A stretch of DNA of 64,000 nucleotides from Beijerinckia indica subsp. indica ATCC 9039 (GCF_000019845.1 NC_010581.1:3863501-3927500), one strand, 5' to 3'. Positions 9,578 through 20,351 are shown, counted from the stretch's first letter. Numbers and translations: made by a program. Notes: generated by a model not told the origin, from the sequence alone.

Positions 9578-10717
9578 TTACCAATGAATGAGCGTAAGGA
9601 TGATCTCCAACGCGATCAGAGCCACGACGGCGATTTCCATCGCATCGGCCCTGCCGCCGGAGGCATCATCGTAGAGCGCCATGTAAGTATCGCGGATGAT
9701 CGCCAGTTTCTGATCGACCGCATTGCCGACCGCATTGACCTGGAAGAGGGTGAGCGAGGCGGCATAGATGCGGGCAAGATAGACATCCTCGGTCACGGTC
9801 AGAACATTGTCGACATGTTCCTTCACTTCCGTGACTTCCGCGAACAATGTATACAAACGCCGCGCGAGGCCGGCCAATCTTCTGGATGACCAAAGGCCGC
9901 TCGACCGATGCGTGGTCTCGACGAGATCATACATGCGCGGCAATTCATCGGTGAGCAATTTGTTGAAATAGCTGATTTCCAGCAATTGGGCATTAGCCAC
10001 CTCGACGACATCGAGCACATCCGAATCGCCGCGCGGATCGACGACCAAAGCGCGGTCCCAGGTGAGCACGGCGAGATCATCGAGATAATAAGAGAAATGA
10101 TTGCGCAGAAGATCCTGGCGCGCGCGCTCCGAAAGCGGCAGAGTTTCGCCGGACAGCAGCGGCACCAGATCGATCTCGTTCAAGATCTGTTGGCCAGTCA
10201 AGGGCCGGTCGAACGAGCGCACGAAGCCGACGATATAATCTTCTTCCAGCGGCGAATCGATCGGCTTGTCGAGAGCACCATCGAGTGGGCCGCGCAAAGC
10301 CTTCACCATGTCACGCCAAAGGAGGCTGCCCGATGTCGGCCCCACCGTCGCGTTAATGGCGTTGAGCAGCGCGGAATAGGCGTGCCAGCCAAGATGGCTG
10401 ACCGAAAAACGCATGGTGAGGGTGACGATGCCGATATCATAAAGGCGCGCCGTCACTTGCGCTTCGACATTGCGTGCCGCCTGATCCTCAGTCCGCAGTT
10501 TCAGGGGCAAGGGATCAAGCGTCAGAACGACTGGAGGCACGTTATAGGCCACGGCTTTTGCCGGCGTTGCCTGCAATTTGCGCCGAGCGCCGAGGGAGCC
10601 TGTATGCTCCAGCCAATGTTTTTCGGCTAGATCGAGATTGATACTGTCGGCGAGTTCGAACAGGCGATAGACGATAATATCGCCCGATGTGACGACGACT
10701 TCACCTTGAGGCTGCAT
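9578..10717 (-). CDS. RMD1/DUF155-like membrane-anchored protein
   Basis: 379-aa protein of uncertain function. The N-terminal half has alternating strands (VVVTSGDIIVYRLFELAD). The C-terminal third reads NAQLLEISYFNKLLTDEL, then helices rich in charged residues, then a single C-terminal membrane helix (VVALIALEIILTLIHW). This architecture resembles the RMD1/YagE (DUF155) family, known from yeast meiotic division and mitochondrial proteins with bacterial homologues; the assignment is by pattern only. It is convergent with phoB and precedes the epimerase gene's 3' side on the same strand. Confidence 0.7.
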   Translation of the reverse strand: MQPQGEVVVTSGDIIVYRLFELADSINLDLAEKHWLEHTGSLGARRKLQATPAKAVAYNVPPVVLTLDPLPLKLRTEDQAARNVEAQVTARLYDIGIVTLTMRFSVSHLGWHAYSALLNAINATVGPTSGSLLWRDMVKALRGPLDGALDKPIDSPLEEDYIVGFVRSFDRPLTGQQILNEIDLVPLLSGETLPLSERARQDLLRNHFSYYLDDLAVLTWDRALVVDPRGDSDVLDVVEVANAQLLEISYFNKLLTDELPRMYDLVETTHRSSGLWSSRRLAGLARRLYTLFAEVTEVKEHVDNVLTVTEDVYLARIYAASLTLFQVNAVGNAVDQKLAIIRDTYMALYDDASGGRADAMEIAVVALIALEIILTLIHW

Positions 10718-10768
10718 AATGGCTCCGCGTCGATCGATAATCTATCAAATGGCTTTTTCCCATCGCAC

Positions 10769-11749
10769 TCATCCCCAAAGATCGGGCGCGGGCGGATAAG
10801 CAAGGGAGCCCTCATAGGTGAGCCCATGGGGACGATCCTTCGCAAGCAGCAGGGGGCCATCGAGATCGACGAACCGGGCTTGTGACGCAAGCAGCATGGC
10901 GGGGGCCATGGCCAGCGAACTCGCCACCATGCATCCAAGCATGATATCGAGTTTCAACCCGCGCGCCGCCTCGACGAGACACAGGGCCTCCGTCAGACCA
11001 CCGGTTTTATCCAGTTTGACATTGATCATATCATAGCGGGCCGCAAGGTCCTCGAGTCCATCGCGATCATGAGCGCTTTCATCCGCACAAATGGACACGG
11101 GCCTTGAAATTTTTGCAAGCATCGCATCCTGGCCGGCTGGCAAGGGCTGTTCGATCAGTTTGACACCAGCCGCCGCGCAAGCCTCGAAATAGGGGCCAAG
11201 CATTGTCTCGGTCCAAGCCTCGTTGGCATCGACGATCAGGGTCGCCTCGGGCGCCGCCGCGCGCACGGCGGCAATGCGGGCAAGATCCCCTTCCCCTGCG
11301 AGCTTGAGTTTCAGCAAGGGTCGATGGCTGGCCTTGGCCGCGGCTTCCGCCATGGTTTCAGGCGTGCCGACCGAGATCGTATAAGCCGTGACGGCGGGCA
11401 CGGGCTCCGAAAGGCCCGCGCGACGATAGACGGGCACACCGGTTTCCTTGGCTTCCAGATCCCACAAAGCGCAATCGAGCGCATTACGGGCGGCCCCTGG
11501 CGGCAGAAGCTCCTGCAAAACCTCACGCCCAGCGCCGGCTTCAATCGCGGGGCGGATCATCTCGATTTGAGCGAGGACGCTCGCTGGGCTTTCGCCGTAG
11601 CGCGCATAGGGCACACATTCTCCCCGTCCCCTGGCATGTCCAGAGTCAAGCGTGGCGACAACGACCTCCGCCACGCTTTTCGCCCCACGCGAGATGACGA
11701 AACGACTGGCCAGGGGGAAAGATTCGATCGCCAGGGTTAGGCGCGGCAT
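10769..11749 (-). CDS. L-Ala-D/L-Glu (dipeptide) epimerase, enolase superfamily
   Basis: Epimerises L-Ala-D-Glu to L-Ala-L-Glu during murein peptide recycling, by family knowledge. 326 aa with an N-terminal capping domain and a C-terminal barrel. Superfamily residues are visible: the general-base lysine in LLKLKL, metal ligands D in IVDANEAW, E in IEQPLP and D/E in CADES, and the second lysine in NVKLDKTGG. Small-substrate dipeptide epimerases end this barrel with DLDGP(L), also present here. It sits between the RMD1-like gene and rnr, all on the minus strand. Confidence 0.85.
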   Translation of the reverse strand: MPRLTLAIESFPLASRFVISRGAKSVAEVVVATLDSGHARGRGECVPYARYGESPASVLAQIEMIRPAIEAGAGREVLQELLPPGAARNALDCALWDLEAKETGVPVYRRAGLSEPVPAVTAYTISVGTPETMAEAAAKASHRPLLKLKLAGEGDLARIAAVRAAAPEATLIVDANEAWTETMLGPYFEACAAAGVKLIEQPLPAGQDAMLAKISRPVSICADESAHDRDGLEDLAARYDMINVKLDKTGGLTEALCLVEAARGLKLDIMLGCMVASSLAMAPAMLLASQARFVDLDGPLLLAKDRPHGLTYEGSLAYPPAPDLWG

Positions 11750-11798
11750 GGTGGGACGTCTCTTGAAAGGCTCGTGGGAAAGGAAGGAGAAAAAACGG

Positions 11799-14198
11799 TC
11801 AGCGCCGGCGGCTGCGTTTGATGTTTTTCTTGGCTAAAGCCTCTTCCGCTTTGGGGTCGAAGCTGCGCTTCGCAGATCCCTTGGCGGACCCATTCCGGCC
11901 TTTCGAGCGTGGCGCAAGAGCGCCGCCGTCGATGAGTTCGAAACGCAGCGCGCCTGCCAGCGGCGCTGCCTCGACGAGCCGGACGGTGACGAGATCACCC
12001 AGCCGATGCATGAGGCCGGTGCGCGACCCGATCAAGGCGTGCCTTGCTTCATCATGCCGGAAATAATCCTGAGCAAGGCTCGATATGGGCACGAAACCAT
12101 CGGCCCCTGAGTCCATGAGGCGGATGAACAGGCCGGATTTGGTGACGCCGGAAATGCGGCCCTCGAATTGCGCGCCGACTTGATCAGCGAGGTGAATGGC
12201 GATCAGCCGTTCCACGGTCTCGCGCTCGGCGGCCATGGCACGGCGTTCAGCCGCTGAAATCTTGGCCGCGATTTCGGCAAGAACATGCGGATCCGTATTC
12301 GGCAAGCCATCGGAGCCGAATTTCAGGGCGCTGATCAGGGCGCGATGCACGATGAGATCGGCATAGCGGCGAATCGGCGAGGTGAAATGCGCGTAACGGC
12401 GCAGATTGAGACCGAAATGCCCGTAATTTTCAGTAACATATTCCGCCTGGGCCTGCGTGCGCAACACGATCTCGTTGACGAGATGTTCGTGCTCGGTTTC
12501 GCGCACCTGCGCCAGAATACCATTGAATTGCGCCGGCCGCAGCACCTGGCCCTTGGCGAGCTTGATATCGATCGTATGCAGAAATTCGGCGAGCGCGTTG
12601 AGCTTTTCGATCGTCGGCTCGTCATGTGTGCGATAGATCAAAGGCTGATGATGCGCCTCCAGCGTTTCCGCCGCGCATACATTGGCGAGGATCATGAATT
12701 CCTCGATCAATTTATGCGCATCGAGCCGGGCGGGGGTAAAAATCCGTTCGACGCGACCAGCCTCATCGAGTTTGATCTTGCGTTCCGGCAGATCGAGATC
12801 GAGTGGCCCTCGCTTGGCGCGTGCCTTTTTCAAACATTCATGCGCCGCATACAGAGGCCGCAAGACCGTTTCGAGCAAAGGCTCTGTCACATCATCAGGC
12901 GCGCCATCGATCGCGGCCTGCGCCTGCGCATAAGACAATTTCGCCGCCGAGCGCATTATTACGCGATGAAAGGTGTGGCTAAGCTTGTGCCCATCGGCGG
13001 CGATGACCATGCGCACGGCGAGCGCTGGCCGATCCTCGCCGGGACGCAACGAACACAGATCGTTGGAAATCCGCTCGGGCAACATGGGAACGACGCGATC
13101 GGGAAAATAGACCGAATTGCCGCGCTCCTGCGCTTCCTTGTCAAGCGCCCCGCCAAGGCGGACATAAGCGGCGACATCGGCGATGGCGACACTCAAAATC
13201 GTGCCGCCCACATTGGCGGGATCAGGATCATAGTCAGCATAAACGGCGTCGTCATGATCCTTGGCATCTGGAGGATCGATGGTCACCAACGGCAGTTCGC
13301 GCCAATCCTCGCGCCCTGCAAGGCCAACATTCTTTTTGCTTTCGGCTTCCGCCAGCACTTCGGACGGGAAAATATGCGGCAGGCCATGCGCGTGAATAGC
13401 GATCAGGCTCACCGCTTTTTCCGAGGAAAAGGCGCCGATTCTTTCGCGCACGCGCGCGCTCGGCAAGCCAAGACGGCCCGAGCGCAGCGGCTCGACGGCA
13501 ACGAGATCACCATCCTCCGCCTCACCGCGATCGGCCTCGGAAACCTGTAATTCGCCCCGGCCGAGACTCTTTTTATCAATCGGCACGATACGGCCACCAC
13601 CGCCCAGCGGATCGGCTCGGAAGAGGCCGAGCACTTGTGTTCTGGCGCGTGGCAGAAGCTTGATCAGGCGGCCGGTATAGGTAGGCTCATGGGGTGCTGG
13701 ATCAGGAACCGCCTCGACCCGCACCAGGGCGCGATCGCCAAGACCTGGAGCTGGCATATTGGCGCGCGGCTTGCGCGGCGCCGATATAGCGATTTTGGGT
13801 ATTGGGCCGAGCGAGGCATCCCATTCGACCGGGCTTGCCAGAAGATCACCATCGCGGTCGCGGGAAAAGATCTCGGCGAGAACCACCGCGGGCAGGCGTC
13901 CCGGCTGGTGCAGCACGCGGCGTCGCCGCTCGATCGCGCCCTCCGCTTCGAGTTCTCGCAACATTCGCTTCAGGGCGATGCGATCATCCCCCTTGATATC
14001 GAAGGCACGGGCGATTTCCCGTTTGCCAATCTTGGCCGGTACTTTATCGCCCTGCGCTTCGCGCTCACGCGCGATAAAGGCGATAAGATCGGCGCGCGAC
14101 GGCAGGCGTCCCGCGCCCGGCGAGGTCTCCGCATCGGAGGCGGTATAAGAGGGAGGCACAGCTGTTTTCCTCACGCGCGTGTCCTTAAATCCCTCCAA
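11799..14198 (-). CDS. rnr: Ribonuclease R
   Basis: 3'-5' exoribonuclease that degrades structured RNA. 799 aa: an N-terminal winged-helix segment (residues about 30-90), cold-shock domains, the RNB catalytic domain with the acidic cluster in DPPDAKDHDDAVY (about 310-325), the helix segment FTSPIRRYADLIVH, an S1 domain (GRISGVTKSGLFIRL) and a lysine/arginine-rich tail ending KKNIKRSRRR. Divergence from the topA end is small; both genes run on the minus strand with topA upstream, a common Rhizobiales pairing. Confidence 0.95.
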   Translation of the reverse strand: MEGFKDTRVRKTAVPPSYTASDAETSPGAGRLPSRADLIAFIAREREAQGDKVPAKIGKREIARAFDIKGDDRIALKRMLRELEAEGAIERRRRVLHQPGRLPAVVLAEIFSRDRDGDLLASPVEWDASLGPIPKIAISAPRKPRANMPAPGLGDRALVRVEAVPDPAPHEPTYTGRLIKLLPRARTQVLGLFRADPLGGGGRIVPIDKKSLGRGELQVSEADRGEAEDGDLVAVEPLRSGRLGLPSARVRERIGAFSSEKAVSLIAIHAHGLPHIFPSEVLAEAESKKNVGLAGREDWRELPLVTIDPPDAKDHDDAVYADYDPDPANVGGTILSVAIADVAAYVRLGGALDKEAQERGNSVYFPDRVVPMLPERISNDLCSLRPGEDRPALAVRMVIAADGHKLSHTFHRVIMRSAAKLSYAQAQAAIDGAPDDVTEPLLETVLRPLYAAHECLKKARAKRGPLDLDLPERKIKLDEAGRVERIFTPARLDAHKLIEEFMILANVCAAETLEAHHQPLIYRTHDEPTIEKLNALAEFLHTIDIKLAKGQVLRPAQFNGILAQVRETEHEHLVNEIVLRTQAQAEYVTENYGHFGLNLRRYAHFTSPIRRYADLIVHRALISALKFGSDGLPNTDPHVLAEIAAKISAAERRAMAAERETVERLIAIHLADQVGAQFEGRISGVTKSGLFIRLMDSGADGFVPISSLAQDYFRHDEARHALIGSRTGLMHRLGDLVTVRLVEAAPLAGALRFELIDGGALAPRSKGRNGSAKGSAKRSFDPKAEEALAKKNIKRSRRR

Positions 14199-14226
14199 GC
14201 CCGAGATTGATCTTCACTCTAAGACT

Positions 14227-17112
14227 TTAAAAAGGGGGTTCTTCATCCGGCTCCGATGATTTCGCCGCTTTGGCCTTGGTGGTTTTGGCCGTTGCTGCCT
14301 TGCTTGCAGCCTTTTTCGCGGGCGCTTTCTCGGTGGTCGTCGTCTTGCCAGAGGCTTTCTTTGCGGGCGCCTTCTTCGCAGGGGCCTTTTTGGATGCGGC
14401 TCCGGCCTTCTCGTCAATCAGGCGGATGGCCTCTTCGAGCGTCAAAGTTTCCGGCGAGAGACCGGATTTCAAGGTCGCATTGACCTTGCCGTGATTGACA
14501 TAAGGCCCAAAACGGCCTTCCCGCACGGTAATGGGACCGCCCGAAGGGTGCTCGCCGAGGAGTTGGCCCTGCACCGCGCCTTTTCCTCCCCCTTGACCAC
14601 TCGCCTTGGCGGCGAGCAAGGCCAAGCCTTCCTCCAGCGTCAATGTGGTGGGGTCGGCGTCTTTCGGCAAGGTCGCGTTGAGCTTGCCGTAATTGACATA
14701 GGGACCAAAGCGCCCGGCCTTGATCGTGACCTGCCCCCCTTCGGGATGATCACCCAAAACACGGGCAGGCGCGGATTCGCCTTTGCCGAAACGGCGACCG
14801 GTGAGCCCGCTTTCTTTGGCAATGATGAGGTCGATGGCGCGATTGGCGCCAAGGGTCAGAATATCCTCGTCCTTGCCGATATTCGCATAGGTCTTGCCAT
14901 GCTGGACATAGGGACCAAACCGGCCGATGCCCGCCAGAATCGGCTCATGGGTTTCGGGATGGCGCGCAACCTCGCGCGGCAGGGAAAGAAGCCCGAGCGC
15001 CATGTCGAGTGTCAGATCGGCCGGCGCGATCGTCTTGGGCAAGGAGGCGCGTTTGGGCTTTTCGCCTTCGCCGCGCTGCACATAGGCACCAAAGCGCCCA
15101 TCGCGCAGCGAAATCTCCTCGCCTGTTTCGGCATCGACCCCCAGCACCTTGACACCCGGACGATCCGTTTCGCCGTTGCCTCCCTCCGGCCCCGTATCCG
15201 AAAGAGTGCGGGTGAATTTGCACTCCGGATAATTGGAACAGCCGATGAAAGAACCGAATTTGCCGAGCTTCAGCGACAATTGGCCATTTGCGCAAGAAGG
15301 ACAGGCGCGCGGATTGGAGCCATCCCCCTTATCGGGGAAAATATAGGGACCGAGCACTTCATTGAGGCTATCGAGGACTTGTGTGGTGCGCAAATCCTTG
15401 GTGTCGGCGATGGCGCCAGAAAAATCGGCCCAGAAATCGCGCAGGACCTGTTTCCAATCGATCTCGTGATTGGAAATCTTGTCGAGGCTTGATTCCAGAT
15501 CGGCGGTGAAATCATAGCCGACATAGCGGCCAAAGAAGCTTTCGAGAAAAGCCGTAACGAGCCGTCCCTTGTCCTCGGGAATCAGCCGTTTCTTGTCGAT
15601 CCGCACATATTCGCGATCTTTCAGGACGGCGAGCGTCGAGGCATAGGTCGAGGGCCGGCCTATGCCAAGTTCCTCCATGCGCTTGACGAGCGTCGCCTCG
15701 GTAAAGCGCGGTGGCGGCTCGGTGAAATGCTGGCTCGCCTCGATCCTGTCCTTTTTCAAGGGGTCGCCGACCTGCATGGCCGGTAGGCGGCCACCCTCTT
15801 CATCCTCTTCGTCGTCGCGGCCTTCCTGATAGAGTTTCAGGAATCCGTCGAAACGCACCACCTGCCCAGTGGCGCGAAGATCGAGCCGGCGCGCACCAAC
15901 CTCGGCCAGAATATCCACCGTGGTCCGCTCCAGTTCGGCCGATTCCATTTGGCTCGCAATGGTGCGGGTCCAGATCAAATCATAAAGCCGCGCCTGCTCC
16001 GCATCGAGAAAACGAGCGACATGTTTCGGCAGGCGGGCAAGATCGGTCGGTCGGATCGCCTCATGCGCCTCCTGGGCATTCTTGGCCTTGACCTGATAGC
16101 GGCGCGGTGCCTGCGGCACATATTTATCGCCATATTCGGCGGCAATCACTTTCCGCGCGCCAGTGATCGCTTCCGGTGCCAGATCAACGCCATCGGTTCG
16201 CATATAAGTGATGAGGCCCACCGTCTCGCCATCGAGATCGATGCCTTCGTAAAGGCGCTGGGCCAATTGCATGGTGCGCGCTGGTGCAAGCCCCAATTTG
16301 CGCGCCGCCTCCTGTTGCAAGGTCGATGTAGTGAAAGGAGGCGCGGGATTGCGTCTGGCGGGCTTGGCCTCGACCTTGGCCACCGTGAATTTGGCCGTTT
16401 CGAGCGCCGCCTTGAAGGCTTCGGCTTCGGCGCCCGCGCCAATATCGAGCCGGTTGATCTTTTTGCCGTCCGCGCCGACGAGTTTCGCGGAAAAGGGCTG
16501 ATCAGCGGGCGTGCGCAGAAAGGCCGTGAGCGACCAATATTCCCGCGGAACGAAGCGTTCGATCTCCAATTCGCGCTCGCAGACGAGACGCAAGGCGACC
16601 GATTGCACGCGGCCAGCCGAACGCGCCCCCGGCAATTTGCGCCAAAGCACCGGCGAAAGATTGAAGCCGACGAGATAATCAAGCGCCCGGCGCGCGAGAT
16701 AGGCATCGACGAGATCAATGTCGATAGCGCGCGGATGCCGCATGGCGTCGAGAATCGCCGATTGGGTGATCGCATTGAACACCACACGCTCGACCGGCTT
16801 ATCCTTCAGGACCTTTTTGGCCTTGAGCACTTCCAGCACATGCCAGGAAATCGCCTCGCCCTCACGGTCAGGGTCGGTGGCGAGAATCACCCGGTCGGCC
16901 TCCTTCACCGCCTTGGCGATGTCGGCGAGCCGTTTGGCGGATTTGGTGTCGACATCCCAAAGCATGGCGAAGTCGTGGTCGGGATCGACCGAACCATCCT
17001 TGGGCGGCAAATCGCGGACATGACCGAACGAGGCAAAAACTTCGTAATCCTTGCCGAGATATTTATTGATGGTCTTGGCCTTCGCCGGCGATTCGACGAT
17101 GACGACATTCAT
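14227..17112 (-). CDS. topA: DNA topoisomerase I
   Basis: Type IA topoisomerase relaxing negative supercoils. 961 aa. The TOPRIM domain begins VVIVESPAKAKTINKYLG and has DPDREGEA. The active-site tyrosine is in GLITYMRTD. A four-cysteine zinc ribbon follows (CPSCANGQL then GCSNYPEC), then four repeats of RFGPYV(N/Q)-type C-terminal modules, and finally a Lys/Ala-rich low-complexity tail (about residues 905-950) that probably contacts DNA. Start ATG lies at 17112. It precedes rnr on the minus strand. Confidence 0.96.
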   Translation of the reverse strand: MNVVIVESPAKAKTINKYLGKDYEVFASFGHVRDLPPKDGSVDPDHDFAMLWDVDTKSAKRLADIAKAVKEADRVILATDPDREGEAISWHVLEVLKAKKVLKDKPVERVVFNAITQSAILDAMRHPRAIDIDLVDAYLARRALDYLVGFNLSPVLWRKLPGARSAGRVQSVALRLVCERELEIERFVPREYWSLTAFLRTPADQPFSAKLVGADGKKINRLDIGAGAEAEAFKAALETAKFTVAKVEAKPARRNPAPPFTTSTLQQEAARKLGLAPARTMQLAQRLYEGIDLDGETVGLITYMRTDGVDLAPEAITGARKVIAAEYGDKYVPQAPRRYQVKAKNAQEAHEAIRPTDLARLPKHVARFLDAEQARLYDLIWTRTIASQMESAELERTTVDILAEVGARRLDLRATGQVVRFDGFLKLYQEGRDDEEDEEGGRLPAMQVGDPLKKDRIEASQHFTEPPPRFTEATLVKRMEELGIGRPSTYASTLAVLKDREYVRIDKKRLIPEDKGRLVTAFLESFFGRYVGYDFTADLESSLDKISNHEIDWKQVLRDFWADFSGAIADTKDLRTTQVLDSLNEVLGPYIFPDKGDGSNPRACPSCANGQLSLKLGKFGSFIGCSNYPECKFTRTLSDTGPEGGNGETDRPGVKVLGVDAETGEEISLRDGRFGAYVQRGEGEKPKRASLPKTIAPADLTLDMALGLLSLPREVARHPETHEPILAGIGRFGPYVQHGKTYANIGKDEDILTLGANRAIDLIIAKESGLTGRRFGKGESAPARVLGDHPEGGQVTIKAGRFGPYVNYGKLNATLPKDADPTTLTLEEGLALLAAKASGQGGGKGAVQGQLLGEHPSGGPITVREGRFGPYVNHGKVNATLKSGLSPETLTLEEAIRLIDEKAGAASKKAPAKKAPAKKASGKTTTTEKAPAKKAASKAATAKTTKAKAAKSSEPDEEPPF

Positions 17113-17409
17113 GGATCGGCGCCCCCAGGATATGCAAACAAATGGTTAAAAGATGAGTTAATCGATAAAGTAAATTTAGCCAGGCCTGTCGCCTTGGGCT
17201 GTACTTTTTCTGAAACCCAGACGCATCTCGCTCTCGTGAATTCCGGTCATATAGATCAAAAGTATCCGATCCATACCGCCCGCTCAGGCGGCGGGAAGAT
17301 GGGGGAGCAAGCCGCGCCTGTCAAATCCGTCCCTTTCCTGTAAATTTCAAGGGGGCTGCCCAGCGGATGGCTTGCGAAGCAAAGGGAGAAGGTCCTATAG
17401 AAAGCGCCG
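17113..17409. other. Divergent topA/pyrB intergenic region
   Basis: 297 bp between the topA start (minus) and the pyrB start (plus), expected to hold both promoters. AT-rich stretches at 17143-17180 could carry the topA promoter. No leader peptide or attenuator typical of pyr genes was recognised. Confidence 0.4.
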
Positions 17410-18363
17410 ATGTTCCAGCCGCTCTCCTCAAAGCCGTCCTTTCCCCATCGCCATCTGCTTGGGATCGCTGGCCTTTCCGCACAAGATCTGACGATTCTCC
17501 TCGATCTTGCCGAGGAAGCGATCGAAGTTTCGCGGCAAGTCGAGAAAAAGCGCACCAGCCTGCGCGGCCGTACGCTCATTAATTTGTTTTTTGAAGCCTC
17601 CACCCGCACCCAGTCCTCTTTTGAGCTGGCCGGCAAGAGACTCGGCGCCGATGTCATGAATATGTCGGTCGCGACCTCGAGCGTCAAAAAGGGCGAGACC
17701 CTGCTCGATACGGCCATGACCCTGAATGCCATGCGGCCGGATATTATCGTTGTGCGCCATGCCCAGGCCGGCGCCGTGCATCTTCTCGCCCGGGAGGTCG
17801 ATTGCTCGGTCGTCAATGCGGGCGACGGCGCGCATGAGCATCCGACCCAGGCCTTGCTCGATGCGTTGACGATCCGCCGCAACAAGGGCCGCATCGAAGG
17901 CCTCATCGTCGCCATTTGCGGCGATATTCTGCATTCGCGTGTGGCCCGCTCCAATATTCTCTCACTTTCGGCCTTGGGCGCCAGGGTGCGCGTCATCGGT
18001 CCCTCGACGCTCCTGCCCACAGGCATCGAGCAGATGGGCGTCGAAGTGTTCCGCGACATGCGGGAGGGACTCGTCGGCGCCGATATCGTCATGATGCTGC
18101 GGCTGCAACGCGAGCGCATGGACGGTGGTTTCATTCCCTCGCTCAAGGAATATTTCCGCTTCTACGGCCTTGATGAAGAAAAACTGGCTTTGGCGCGCCC
18201 CGACGCCCTGGTCATGCATCCAGGCCCGATGAATCGCGGCGTCGAGATCGCCTCCCGCGTCGCCGATGGACCCCAAAGCCGAATCAGAGAGCAGGTTGAA
18301 ATGGGCGTGGCGGTGCGCATGGCGGTGCTCGAGGCCCTGTCGCAGCATTTGCCGAACGGATAA
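17410..18363 (+). CDS. pyrB: Aspartate carbamoyltransferase catalytic subunit PyrB
   Basis: Forms N-carbamoyl-aspartate from carbamoyl phosphate and aspartate in pyrimidine synthesis. 317 aa. The carbamoyl phosphate loop is [13 protein letters not shown], with HPTQALLD and the aspartate-domain segments LRLQRERM and [12 protein letters not shown]. It is followed after 4 bp by a dihydroorotase homologue that lacks metal ligands, which in other bacteria forms a dodecamer with PyrB. No pyrI is present. Confidence 0.95.
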   Translation: MFQPLSSKPSFPHRHLLGIAGLSAQDLTILLDLAEEAIEVSRQVEKKRTSLRGRTLINLFFEASTRTQSSFELAGKRLGADVMNMSVATSSVKKGETLLDTAMTLNAMRPDIIVVRHAQAGAVHLLAREVDCSVVNAGDGAHEHPTQALLDALTIRRNKGRIEGLIVAICGDILHSRVARSNILSLSALGARVRVIGPSTLLPTGIEQMGVEVFRDMREGLVGADIVMMLRLQRERMDGGFIPSLKEYFRFYGLDEEKLALARPDALVMHPGPMNRGVEIASRVADGPQSRIREQVEMGVAVRMAVLEALSQHLPNG

Positions 18364-18367
18364 AGCC

Positions 18368-19708
18368 TTGACCTACCGTGTTTCCCCCCAAGTTCCGCCG
18401 CCGCTGGCCCTGGTCAATGCCCGTGTGGTCGATGGCGCGCGGGACCAGGAAGTTCGGGGCGGTGTGCTGGTGCTCGACGGCACGATCGCGGCCTTCGGTC
18501 CCGACGTGACGCCGGCGGCTCTTCCGGCCGGGATTCCCCTCGTCGATTGCCGTGGCGATGTGGTAACGACGGGCCTGATCGACATGCGGGCCTTTGTCGG
18601 CGAGCCCGGCGCCGAATATCGTGAGACCATCGCCTCGGCCACCACGGCGGCGGCGGTTGGCGGCGTCACCACGGTTCTCGCGCGTCCCGATACATTTCCT
18701 CCGGTCGATGAAGCCGCCGTCGTCGATTTCCTTTTGCGCCGCGCCCGCGACACTGGCCGTGTGCGCCTGTTGCCCACCGCCGCCCTCACCAAAGGCCTTA
18801 AAGGCGAGGAAATCGCCGAAATCGGCCTCCTCCTGCAAGCCGGCGCAATTGCCTTCAGCAATGGCCGGACATCGGTGCGCAACGCGCAGGTGATGCGCCG
18901 GCTTCTGGCTTATTCCAAAGATTTCGACGGCCTCATCATTCATTATGCCGAGGACGCCGATCTCGTCGGCGATGGCGTGATGAATGAGGGCGAACGCGCT
19001 TCGCGCCTCGGCCTCGCCGGCATCCCGCGCGAGGCGGAAGCCGTGATGCTCGACCGCGACATGCGCCTCGTGAACCTCACACGCGCCCGCTATCACGCGG
19101 CGCTCGTCACCACGAAGCTTTCCGTGGACATCATCCGCGCGGCCAAGGCGCAAGGGCTGCCCGTCACCTGCGCCACGTCCATTAATCATCTGACCCTGAA
19201 CGAAAACGATATCGGCGATTACCGGACCTTTTTGAAAGTCGCGCCTCCCTTGCGCGATGAGGACGAGCGTCTGGCCCTCGTCGAGGCTTTGGCCGAGGGC
19301 GTGATCGATGTCATCGTCTCCGATCACGACCCGCAGGATGTCGAGACGAAACGCCTGCCCTTCGCCGAAGCCGAATATGGGGCGCTCGGCATCGAAACCA
19401 TGCTGTCGGCGGGCCTCCGCCTCGTGACGAGTGGCCATCTCTCCCTGCCACGACTCATTCGCGCTCTGTCGACGCGCCCGGCCGAGATTCTCGGGCTTGC
19501 GCAAGGCCGTCTCGAAATCGGCGCACCCGCCGATCTTATCCGTTTCGACCCCGAGGAACCCTTTATCGTCGATCGGAAAAAGCTGCATTCACGCAGCCGC
19601 AACACGCCTTTCGATCAGGCGCGGCTCGAAGGTCGCGTCAAACTCACTTTGGTTGGTGGTGAAATCGTATATGAGGTTTCCGGGGCCGGCGAAGCTCTGC
19701 TAAGCTGA
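18368..19708 (+). CDS. Class I dihydroorotase homologue, probably non-catalytic (PyrC')
   Basis: 446 aa with the amidohydrolase-family fold. Start TTG at 18368, four bases after the pyrB stop. The metal-binding HxH of active enzymes (as in LIDMHVHLREPG) is replaced: the frame reads [12 protein letters not shown], so R74 and F76 stand where histidines should be. The later motif DHAPH reads SDHDPQD. Such pseudo-dihydroorotases are known as structural partners of PyrB in Pseudomonas and similar bacteria, and alphaproteobacterial pyrBC pairs share this feature. An active dihydroorotase is expected elsewhere in the genome. That it has no activity is inferred, not shown. Confidence 0.88.
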   Translation: MTYRVSPQVPPPLALVNARVVDGARDQEVRGGVLVLDGTIAAFGPDVTPAALPAGIPLVDCRGDVVTTGLIDMRAFVGEPGAEYRETIASATTAAAVGGVTTVLARPDTFPPVDEAAVVDFLLRRARDTGRVRLLPTAALTKGLKGEEIAEIGLLLQAGAIAFSNGRTSVRNAQVMRRLLAYSKDFDGLIIHYAEDADLVGDGVMNEGERASRLGLAGIPREAEAVMLDRDMRLVNLTRARYHAALVTTKLSVDIIRAAKAQGLPVTCATSINHLTLNENDIGDYRTFLKVAPPLRDEDERLALVEALAEGVIDVIVSDHDPQDVETKRLPFAEAEYGALGIETMLSAGLRLVTSGHLSLPRLIRALSTRPAEILGLAQGRLEIGAPADLIRFDPEEPFIVDRKKLHSRSRNTPFDQARLEGRVKLTLVGGEIVYEVSGAGEALLS

Positions 19709-19757
19709 GTTTGTAGACTATTCGCAGGTCCGTTCCCGATCGAGCAAGGATGCCAGC

Positions 19758-20351
19758 GTGTTCGTGCCTCTCGCCACCTTCCTCCTTGGTTATTTTCTCG
19801 GCGCCATTCCCTTCGGCCTGTTGCTGACGCGGGCCGCGCGGACGGAAGACCTTCGTTCGATCGGCTCGGGTAATATTGGCGCGACCAATGTGCTGCGCAC
19901 CGGGCGCAAGGATCTCGCCGCCTTGACGCTGCTGCTCGATGCCCTGAAGGGCACCGCCGCCGTGCTGATCGCCCGCAGCTTTTTTGGCCCTGACTCCACT
20001 CTGCCGCTGTTTGCCGCGGCAGGAGCTTTTCTCGGCCATGTCTATCCGGTCTGGCTCAAATTCGCGGGCGGCAAAGGGGTCGCCACCTATCTTGGCTGTC
20101 TTATCGGCCTCGCTTGGCCGGCGGGGCTCGCCTTCGCCCTGGTCTGGCTCGCGGTCGCGGCGCTGACGCGCTATTCCTCGGCGGCGGCGCTCGCCGCCAG
20201 CGCGCTCACGCCTGCCATTCTCTGGCTCCTTGGCGAACCGGCGGCCGCGCTGCTCTATCTCACCCTCACTCTGATTCTCTGGTATAAGCACAAAGGCAAT
20301 ATTGCCCGTCTGCGGGCCGGGCAGGAAACCCAGATCGGCAATAAGGGATGA
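19758..20351 (+). CDS. plsY: Glycerol-3-phosphate acyltransferase PlsY
   Basis: Inner-membrane enzyme that transfers acyl from acyl phosphate to glycerol-3-phosphate in phospholipid synthesis. 197 aa with five or more membrane helices. Family motifs are all present: [13 protein letters not shown], a lysine-containing loop DALKGTAAV, and [20 protein letters not shown]. Start GTG at 19758. The stop overlaps the dprA start in ATGA. Confidence 0.94.
   Translation: MFVPLATFLLGYFLGAIPFGLLLTRAARTEDLRSIGSGNIGATNVLRTGRKDLAALTLLLDALKGTAAVLIARSFFGPDSTLPLFAAAGAFLGHVYPVWLKFAGGKGVATYLGCLIGLAWPAGLAFALVWLAVAALTRYSSAAALAASALTPAILWLLGEPAAALLYLTLTLILWYKHKGNIARLRAGQETQIGNKG

Noticed and set aside
12285..13550. 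Long open frame opposite rnr
   Set aside because: Antisense to the RNB domain of RNase R, Arg/Gly/Asp-rich shadow composition, no ribosome-binding site of note.
15949..17343. Long open frame opposite topA
   Set aside because: It is a high-GC antisense shadow. topA on the other strand has full domain support, and the frame's product has no recognisable fold.
18284..19588. 434-codon open frame opposite pyrC'
   Set aside because: Shadow of the dihydroorotase homologue; no motif of its own.
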